Origin: Narthecium ossifragum
Lineage: Eukaryota; Streptophyta; Magnoliopsida; Dioscoreales; Nartheciaceae
Direction of reading: 5' to 3'
DNA: 64,000 nucleotides
Assembly: GCA_963920575.1 (NCBI GenBank)
Contig: OY986965.1
Coordinates: forward strand, 22,518,047-22,582,046
Shown here one piece after another: positions 56,801 through 64,000 of this stretch. Each line of letters starts with the position of its first letter. Position 1 is the stretch's first letter. Made by a program: the position numbers and the translations under genes. Below the pieces are notes generated by a model. The model did not search any database and had not been told where the DNA came from. It was given only the letters and a program-made list of their open reading frames with translations.

Positions 56801-58575
56801 ATACCTATGACAATGTCATCATATTCAAAGTCCAAAATTTTTTCCAGTATCAGAATGCTTTTCAATAATTTTGAAATGTGATATCCCTGGGCAGCAACTG
56901 GAAGGAGTCAAACCAAGATGGAAGATATGACACTTACCATTCTTTTGCCTCTTTGCGTCTTTTTTGTCAAAAAAATCTGGAGGCACCGTAGCTGATGAAC
57001 TTCTTTTAACTGGCTGTGTGGATGATGCTTGAAGGCTGGTATCATTACCACGGTTAAGTCCAGTGGCAGCAGCTTTGAGATTTTCAATAGCCTGCACAAG
57101 GAGCTTATTCTCTCTTAAATCAATCGGCACATGCTTGTTGTTGTTTCTAGGTAAAAATAAATAAATATCATTGAATACCACAATGAGGGACTTAACAAAT
57201 TGCAATGAGAACAAATTGAAGATTCATACGATCATCCTCAGCTAAAGCATAGAGTCCGAAGTCTCTTCTAGATTTACATATATATGTAGTTTTTAAGAAC
57301 AAATCAAGGCTCAAGTAATTGGTTTCAGAGGCTAAAAACATCAATCATGAGCCAGAGGCTCGCATGACCAAATATTTCTGAATTAAGAGAAGTCGTCTCC
57401 ATCAAGCATGTCGGTACGTCACATTCTGACAGACCTGCCTCAAGCATCGAGTCTTAAGTACGACATGGGAATTCTTACATTAGAACATGATATTTGAGAA
57501 GATACGAAAAATGAAAGTGCATGGTAACTCATCGCAAGGCCTTGTTTCCAAAACCTGCCAGCTTCAATCCTCTAGATTCCAACCATCAAATCTGACAGAC
57601 ATCTCCCTTTTGAATGAGATGGTGACCGACTTGTTGCAGTTAGTTCAGGGTAACAAACAAATACCTGCCCCAAGAGTCTTGGAGCATGCATTAGCACATA
57701 CAGTTACTTGGAGGCATGTGGTTGGCAAGGCACGTACATATTCAGGTCAACAATTTTCACAAACAGCATCGTGCTAAAAACTATATAACCAGATTAAGAG
57801 CTAAAAGAGCAATTTAACTGTAAAAACAGCACCTCAACTAGGCAGTGAAACAAAACATCACCTCATGGTGCTTTCGAGAGACCTGATGTGCAGGCCAAAG
57901 TGTTTCAGATTTCAACGTGACATTGCAGACTCTGCAAACAGGTTGATCATGCTCATTGTACCTGCCAACAGAAAAGATTTCTAATTAGCTTTCCCTCTTA
58001 AACCAAAAGTCATGACACAGAAACATCAAACATAAAATCTTTTCTACTTCCAGCTTTCAAGGTTTGCCCCTATAGCAAATGAAAAATCACACATCCTAAA
58101 CAAGTCCTTCAAAGAACTACCTAGCATGTACTTCATACGACACCATTAAAATGTAACTGAAAAGGAATGCTGACAAAATCAAAATCAGATTTTGTGAAAA
58201 TTAAGTTTGATAAAAACCTCATGTTTGTCTTTCGATTCAAAAAGTGAGAAGTACAGAGTTAATACATGCACGTCAATTCACCAAAACTCCACTCTGAAAC
58301 ACCACCGTAGCTCTAAAAGGCAACTAAGTCAATCACCATTATCATTTTCTGCCAAATTAAGCAACAACCTCGAACTTATTGGCAAAGAAACAAAGAAATC
58401 TAAATCAATGCACTCAAATTTACCAGAAAAACAATCATTCCAATCAGGCACTCATTACGCGGATACAACTTTCCTCATACCTCACTAGGCGAGAATCGAT
58501 GCTCTTCTCTTTCCTTTGCTCCGATTCCCTCAGCCTCGACCGCAACAAAGCTTTCCTCTGCGCTTTAGCATCCAT
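53818..58575 (-). CDS. ZNF830-like C2H2 zinc-finger protein
   Basis: Seven exons join in phase: 58575-58481, 57961-57862, 57091-56938, 55771-55228, 54326-54251, 54137-54091 and 53995-53818, giving 397 residues. After a basic N-terminus (MDAKAQRKALLRSRLRE) a single zinc finger spans Cys41, Cys44, His57 and His63. Four short motifs of the form PxxFFD follow (VPPDFFDKK, LPDNFFDD, LPDDFFDS, LPEGFFDN), typical of this family. The C-terminal third is a coiled coil (YKEFEKGIQDNLQEVDDRLG to EQVEMVKKKVLEVKAAR) and an acidic tail ending DFVVDWRAKNF. Human ZNF830 (CCDC16) belongs to a spliceosomal intron-binding complex; the plant homologue has been linked to abscisic acid responses. The nuclear role here is inferred. 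It is tail-to-tail with PPH, 850 bp apart. A leader intron is likely (donor near 58761). Confidence 0.93.
55880..56123. repeat. 122-bp tandem duplication in a ZNF830-like intron
   Basis: Two adjacent copies of a 122-bp unit starting 'aacataagatagcaagcat' (55880 and 56002) differ at about two bases (aatcaacg/aattaacg, cttctggg/cttccggg). It lies in the intron between exons 3 and 4 of the zinc-finger gene and does not touch splice sites. Confidence 0.9.
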
Positions 58576-59036
58576 GGACTATGACTACGAAACCAAATTT
58601 TCAAGCATTCCGATAAAAAATCAATCTTCAAGCCACCTCTAGGGTTTCTGAGATGCAAAAAATGCGTCAAAACATTATTACAAGATCATAGCCGATCCAA
58701 AAAGATCAAACCGAAACCAAATAGTAGATCTCCAAAAGAAAAATTAAATAGGAATTCGATACCTGCTCAGATTGCTGAATTCCTCGACCCCATTCGAAGG
58801 AAAGCCCAGCGGAGAATTAAGATCAATAAGACGGATGCGGATCGAGGTTTTCGGGTTATCGGACTCTACTATACCCGTTTACGAGGGTGGTGTTCGAGCA
58901 CGACTCAAAGAAAAATGTTTATCGCACCGGCTGACCGGATCGGTGTAAAACACCGATCCGATGTGGCCGGGTAGAATCGTAAAATCCACCATCCTAAGTG
59001 GCATGAAATTTTTAATAAGGTCGGTTTGAGCTGGGT

Positions 59037-59345
59037 TTAGGGTTCATCCTCTTCCTTCATTCTGGACTCCCGAGAGAGATCACTCCCGAGAGAGAATCGA
59101 GCCGATAGGCGTTCCCGTCGATCTCGCGGCCGGTGGTCCTCCTCACCGATCTCGCGGCCGGCGTCCTCTTCCTCATCGATCTCGCAGCCGGCGTCCTCCT
59201 CATCGATCTCGCAGCCGACGTCCTCCTCCTCATCGATCTCGCAGCCGACGTCCTCCTTCTTATCGATCTCGCCGCCGGGGAAGGTGACTGGGTTTAAGAA
59301 CGGCACGTCGGTGGTCCTCCTCCTCATCGATCTCGCAGCCGGTGG
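59037..59345 (-). repeat. GC-rich minisatellite, 27-30-bp units, open in one frame
   Basis: Units containing 'atcgatctcgcagccg' and 'cgtcctcctc' start at GATCTCG positions 59120, 59148, 59178, 59205, 59235, 59265 and 59329. Most steps are multiples of three. On the minus strand they read as repeats of an acidic peptide like EIDEEEDVGC in a 96-codon frame (59327-59037). I recognise no protein family. It lies upstream of the zinc-finger gene in opposite or no relation; it could be a short unknown gene or simple expansion. Confidence 0.5.
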
Positions 59346-59517
59346 TCCTCGTCAACTTTTGGGCTCTAGTGCATGCCAGTGACTGGATTGGGTTCGACTG
59401 TGAGTCAAATTTCGCCCCCTTATTCTTTGAGAACACAATGCTCTTTAGTGTTTGCTTGAATAAGGTCTAAAAAAGCTTCAGTAACTAACCACCAACCATC
59501 GATCTCAAATACTTTTA

Positions 59518-59831
59518 GGGGGCGTTTGGTTGCTTGTATTAGCTGATGCATGCATGAACTACTGTAGCATTTTGGTCTATACCAGTGTTTGGTTGGCCAC
59601 TGCATTAACTGATGCATGCATCAGCTAATACAAAAGGGTGTTTGGTTGGCCACTGCATTAGCTGATGCATGCATCAGTTAATGCAAAAAGGGCATCAAAT
59701 GCTGCATTAGCTAATGCAGCCAAAATGGATGATTTTGCTAATACATCATTGCATTAGCAGATGCAATGCACTGCATTGCATTAGCAGATGCAATGCACTG
59801 CATTAGCTTATGTAAGCAACCAAACGCCCCC
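59518..59831. mobile_element. PIF/Harbinger-like MITE (314 bp), TTA target site
   Basis: Ends are perfect inverted copies over GGGGGCGTTTGGTTGCTT. TTA flanks both sides (59515-59517 and 59832-59834). The interior is made of nested small repeats (tgatgcatgcatcagctaat; gcattagcagatgcaatgcactgcatt) that give it a long snap-back structure. Non-coding. Confidence 0.93.
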
Positions 59832-59834
59832 TTA

Positions 59835-62401
59835 ATGCTCATTGTAGCTTTCACACACAATAATTGATAGTGATTTGCTGGCAACATTGTTAAAATTGTT
59901 GATGAAGGTTACATGACTCTGCGAAGTGATGATAATTGCTTCCATCCATATTATATATTTTCGAGGGTATCATTTGAAAGAAATATTGTTATTGTTAACA
60001 ATAGTAGAAGGTTCTTGCTGCCACTAAAGAAAAAGGAACCAATAATGTAATGGAATCCGTCAAATTACGACATATTTTGTATGGCTCCTATTGCTTTAGG
60101 AAAGGAGATCGCAAGGAAAAGCTTTGTGCTAGTTTTATAAAACTTGTGAATTGCTATGTTTTGATATTTAATCCTCTTATTTTCGCTATTCCTTGTGAGA
60201 CCTGTTTGTACGATTGTAATCGTCGAAAAAGGCTTTTAGGGGGAGGGTAAGTACTAGAAATTGATGGAAAGCATGTTCTTGGTTGGAAATGTGGCTGAAA
60301 ATAAAATCATAGCCCTGCTCACATCAAAGAAATTAAAATTCCGTTGAGGCATCTTAAGTTCGCTATGTAAGAATAAGTATAGGATGGAATTATACGTTCC
60401 AGTCGTAATGTGATATTGGTGTGACAATGGATAGTAGAAATCGCATGTCTTCCTCATATTCAACATCTATCTATGTAGTTATGCAGGCGTATTTTCTGTG
60501 TGCTTGAAATGAATAATGACTCATCAACACTATTCAAGTTTGAATGTAGGAGAAGTAGACTCTGTTTGCTAATTGCTAAATGATAAAATGTTGTCTCGAT
60601 GATTTAGCAGCTTGGACTTCGTTTAACATGAGTATTTCTCATATTTTCATGGGGTGTTGAGAAGATGTGTTGTTTATGCTTACAAGGTCTAGAAGTTGAC
60701 ATCTATCATTCTGTTAGCTACAAATAGTAAAAGTAGTATGTAATATTTCACACGTCAATGGATGAAAAATCTAATCACTCTACTTGATATTGATTTGCAA
60801 TACATTTGATGTGAAATATAGGTCTTTCAGTTACCTACTTTATATGCACGATGTGGGACACATGGACCTTTCAGTCATTTCTTCAAACATGGTTAATTAC
60901 CATTTCCATTGATTTATGAATTGTGATAATGTCTCGAAGAGTTACTAGCTTTGACACCCTTTGAACCAAAACAAGGAATTCTTAGCTGCATATGTTGTTT
61001 TATGTTTACTTCTCCCATGAAACAATACATGCATGTTTCTCCTGCAAAAGTTGTAAAATATCTTGCTTTACATGCTAGTCTAGTTATTGTTGTGATAATC
61101 TATTTCCTTAATTGGTGAAGTCAAATTTTATTCAGTTACCAATCAAATTACTTACATGTATAGTTGCTAAAATGTATAGCCAAATTTGTCTCAGGATACA
61201 GTTTAGGGTTTACTTGTAGTTATCACATCTGGATGAGATATGGAATATACATTGAAGTATTTAGGAAGTGAAAAAAGTTATGTGAAAAAAGCTCAATGTC
61301 AAGAAATCGAAACTGTATAGCCCACTTAATTTAAATTTCATATTCATTTCCCCATGGCATTTATTATTGTAGTTGACATGTGCAAATGAGTGTTATGCTC
61401 ATTGCGAATAATTTTCTGTATTGCTGATGTAATAAAGTGAGGGATGTCGCATGCGTTATCGTCTGCATCGCCCCGGTCCATTCAGCTAAAGTGTAAGTGC
61501 GGGCTAAACGCCGTGCGATGAGTCTCCCGCACCGAGAAAAATCCGGGGTCGGACACTAGTCCAAATGGGTGTGGATTCTGGAGGTGGGAAGATGTCGTAC
61601 TTCAACAACCCTCATTCTTAAGTTCATCTTATACTCCTACATTATCTATTGGTCTATCGTTGGGTGCCCGGTCTAGTGCCAGCGGAGTAACGGAGGACAC
61701 AGTGGGCCTTCAAGTGGAAGGATGCGTGGCCAGATGTGCGAATTGTGCATTGTCATTTGGGTTATTATTTAGGCACGGTGACAACAATTTTTGTAAAAAT
61801 CTTCTTGTAACTGAAATTGGTGTACTGACAATAGCACAATGAGATTGCCTTGCCCGCTATCATGTAATATGGCCATGCTAGACTCTTTGTCCCCGGATTT
61901 TGTGACGGCAATCTTGTCTTGTACTGTAACGAACTCGAATGTAGTCTGATATATTTATGTTGAATGAATGATCTTTTGCTTGTAGTGCTTTCTTTTGAAA
62001 ATGTTATCTTTTGTCAATTTCTTTGTCTGCCTTGTCTCGTGTTAATTTTTTTTCTTTCCTCTTAATTTGTGTAATATAATGTATGAAAGGGAGACATGCA
62101 CTAGAGTTTTATTGCTGTCACATGCCTACGCACTTTCCCCACCAATACTTTGCAACGTTACATTCGCATAAAATGCCATTGTTGTTTGTTAAGCTATTGT
62201 TTGCAAATAAGAAATGGTTCATTCACACTACATTTGTTATGTGACGTGGCTACACACCTTCTGCCCTGTCGTACTTTTGAACACCACATTCGAATAAAAT
62301 GCAATCATACTTTCTTAAGCATATGTTTGGAAATCTTCAATAGTATATTCGCACTACACCTATAATTTTTTAATGTAATGGTTTTCCACTGTCTTGCAGG
62401 C
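59835..62401. other. No gene recognised; degenerate duplication at 62100-62360
   Basis: Mostly AT-rich with no recognised frame. At 61460-61580 a GC-richer stretch stands out ('aaatccggggtcggacactagtcc') but I cannot place it. At about 62105-62230 and 62231-62360 two diverged copies share 'acattcg.ataaaatgc', 'ttaagc.at.tttg.aaat' and 'attcgcacta'. This could be the leader or upstream exons of the gene that follows. Confidence 0.4.
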
Positions 62402-63373
62402 ATGGCTGCACCTATCTACCACCCTATCAGACCCAGTAGCCGCTATTATGTCGCAGCAGTTGCGCAGTTGATCGAAAAAGGGTGTATAGAAGACAAACAC
62501 CGAGAGTATGCTACGTGGACGCCCTTTCGGGCCTTTTTTGACATTTCTAGTATGGATCAGGATAGAGTGTTGCTCGAGGATATCCTGCAAGGATGGCAGC
62601 ATGATTCCTTCTTCCAGCTAGGTCCAAGACTAGTGGAGTTTACGCCCTATAAATGTGGGCTTATCCTCGGTCTTCCATCATCCGGGAAACCGATTATTTT
62701 TTATCCGAGTATGGAGCCAGGACATAGACAGGAGAAAGAGAAGGTGGTGTACCCGCGATGGGTTAGGCAGCATGTACCCCAAGAAAAAATATTGACAAGA
62801 CAAGAATTGCGCCAGTTGATTGAGAGGCTCGTCAGGGACGAGAGACCTGCATACGTGGAGGATACAGTACGCTTCTTCATTTTCTTCGTACTGTTGACCG
62901 TATTATTCCCTAGGAGCAACTACACATGCCCGCATGAGCTGGCTTTATACTTAAATGACCTTGACGGTACATGGCTCTACGATTGGGGTGGCGCCGTACA
63001 TCGGATGTTGATCTTCTGCTTGTCCCTGATGGTGCCTGAGATGAGAAAGCGTAAGAGAGCTCTTGATGGTGCTCGCGTCTCAGGGAGGCCAAGAGACATA
63101 CTCCTAAACGGATGCGCCATTGTACTTCTGGTATGCAATCCACTCGTTTTGAAATTAATAAGCCCGCCTAGTTGACAAAATACGAAAGTGAATTCTTATT
63201 CATTGACAATGCAGTTATGGTATTATGAGCACACCGCCGGTTGTAGGAGAAATCCCGTGGCAGCCGCATTCCCCAGAATGTTGAAATGGGTTGGTACGAA
63301 AAGGAATAGAGAGAAGACTTTGGGGAAAGCAAAGGCGATGATGTCAATAGAGAATGTAGAATATATGATCTAA
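62402..63373 (+). CDS. Plant-mobile-domain-like protein, transposon-type
   Basis: Two exons, 62402-63130 and 63215-63373, join in phase at a GT-AG intron to give 295 residues. The start follows an acceptor-like cttgcag at 62399, so a leader intron is possible. The pattern LEDILQGWQHDSFFQLG, VEFTPYKCGLILGLPSSGKP resembles the first part of PMD or DUF1985-type proteins, where a 'W...F.L...E.TP....LILGLP' core recurs. Further on, DTVRFFIFFVLLTVLFPRSN, the GCAIVLL-to-LWYYEHT block (spanning the intron), and FPRMLKWVGTK fit the same architecture. Family members are often coded by MULE-type transposons, next to Ulp1 or transposase genes. It ends shortly after the domain, and no peptidase follows within the window. 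Function is unknown. It is not closely similar to the PMD gene in the big MULE. Confidence 0.65.
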
Positions 63374-63430
63374 AACTCTGTCTTATGCATATGCTTGTTC
63401 ATAAGTTTAATATGTGTCTAACGACCCTTT

Positions 63431-63880
63431 CTACGTAGGTGGCAATCTTACAATAACATGACACAATCGCACAATATGGCACAATCACGTATGCGCACAA
63501 TCTCATAATCGTCTTAGCACAATCGCATAATCGTATTAGCACAATCGCACAATCGCACAATCGTACAATCGTATTAGCACAATCGCACAATATAAGCAAC
63601 CAGTACGCCCTCAATGGTGGATGCAATGTACAAGTGATTCGCTGACTAAACATAGGCACAATCACACAATATAAGAAACCAAGACCCTCGATGCTGGATG
63701 GAATGTACAAATGTCATTCGCTGACTTAAACATTGGCACAATCACACCATAACATAGGCACAATCGCACAATAACATAGGCACAATCATACAATACCATA
63801 GGAACAATCGTAAAATACCATAAACACAATCGCACAATAACATGGCACAATCGCACAATAGCATATGAACAATCTCCCTC
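63431..63880. repeat. Array of GCACAATCGCACAAT-type short repeats
   Basis: Dozens of copies of CACAATCG/CACAATAA-like 8-11-mers, often as 'ggcacaatcgcacaataacata' units of about 22 bp. Two copies of a larger module ('cacaatataagcaacc...gtacaag.gattcgctgact') sit at about 63590-63655 and 63668-63732. The array starts 58 bp after the stop of the PMD-like gene and continues almost to the window edge. It may be the subterminal repeat zone of a transposon carrying that gene, whose end lies outside. Confidence 0.7.
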
Positions 63881-64000
63881 TATGTATAAAATTTTGGCAA
63901 AACCCACCCTGTACCGAGGGTTAACCTGAGACAACTTTACAACATTCTCAAAAAACATATTTAATGGATGAACATTGTGTTCGTGGATAAAACGTCGATC

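Noticed and set aside
63431..63880. CRISPR-like array of short repeats
   Set aside because: This is plant nuclear DNA; the repeats are degenerate, 8-22 bp, with no unique spacers of constant length.

Overview
This is nuclear DNA from a flowering plant. It holds genes with spliceosomal introns (a chloroplast pheophytinase, a group F bZIP zinc regulator, a ZNF830-type zinc-finger protein and a Myb/SANT-like protein), a piece of plastid rps4 inserted in the nucleus, and many nested plant transposons. I cannot name the species from sequence alone.

Layout. 1-7.6 kb: no recognisable nuclear gene; two families of degenerate tandem repeats, a plastid rps4 fragment and AT-rich DNA. 7.7-11.3 kb: two 5'-truncated LINE insertions with target-site duplications (TSDs), the larger carrying a nested PIF/Harbinger-like element. 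11.3-13.7 kb: a long-inverted-repeat element that shuffled a beta-1,3-glucanase (GH17) fragment with a sterol C24-methyltransferase fragment. 14.3-15.0 kb: intact bZIP19/23-type gene. 16.9-20.4 kb: hAT-like element containing a 2.4-kb solo LTR. 21.6-30.1 kb: non-autonomous LTR retrotransposon A, whose 5' LTR is split by a second, related element B in opposite orientation. 30.7-31.4 kb: PIF/Harbinger-like element. 31.4-39.0 kb: complete 7.6-kb Mutator-like element (MULE). 41.8-44.8 kb: Myb/SANT gene. 45.2-47.1 kb: hAT-like MITE and a Pack-MULE holding GRAS and isocitrate lyase fragments. 48.5-53.0 kb: pheophytinase gene. 53.8-58.6 kb: ZNF830-like gene, tail-to-tail with it. 59-64 kb: minisatellite, MITE, and a plant-mobile-domain-like gene followed by a short-repeat array.

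The most striking object is the MULE at 31395-39035. It has matching terminal inverted repeats and a perfect 9-bp TSD. It encodes two convergent genes: a 920-codon transposase (zinc cluster, DDE core, SWIM finger, C-terminal OTU-like domain) and a plant-mobile-domain (PMD) protein. Its non-coding DNA carries three arrays of a short inverted repeat with rigid geometry, CGG-N10-CCG: 31 exact copies plus several one-base variants, repeating mostly every 33 bp. One array lies just upstream of the PMD start, one between the two 3' ends, and one inside transposase intron 1. I know of no name for this arrangement; it looks like a phased protein-binding platform. Two other transposons in the window also carry phased palindromes: AGATCGATCT pairs 22 bp apart in the solo LTR, and GGATCGATCC about every 20 bp in the Harbinger-like element.

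The element is decaying lightly: two nonsense codons in the PMD gene, a serine in place of the OTU catalytic cysteine, and an AT in place of AG at one transposase splice acceptor. The host genes look intact and unrelated to each other in function.
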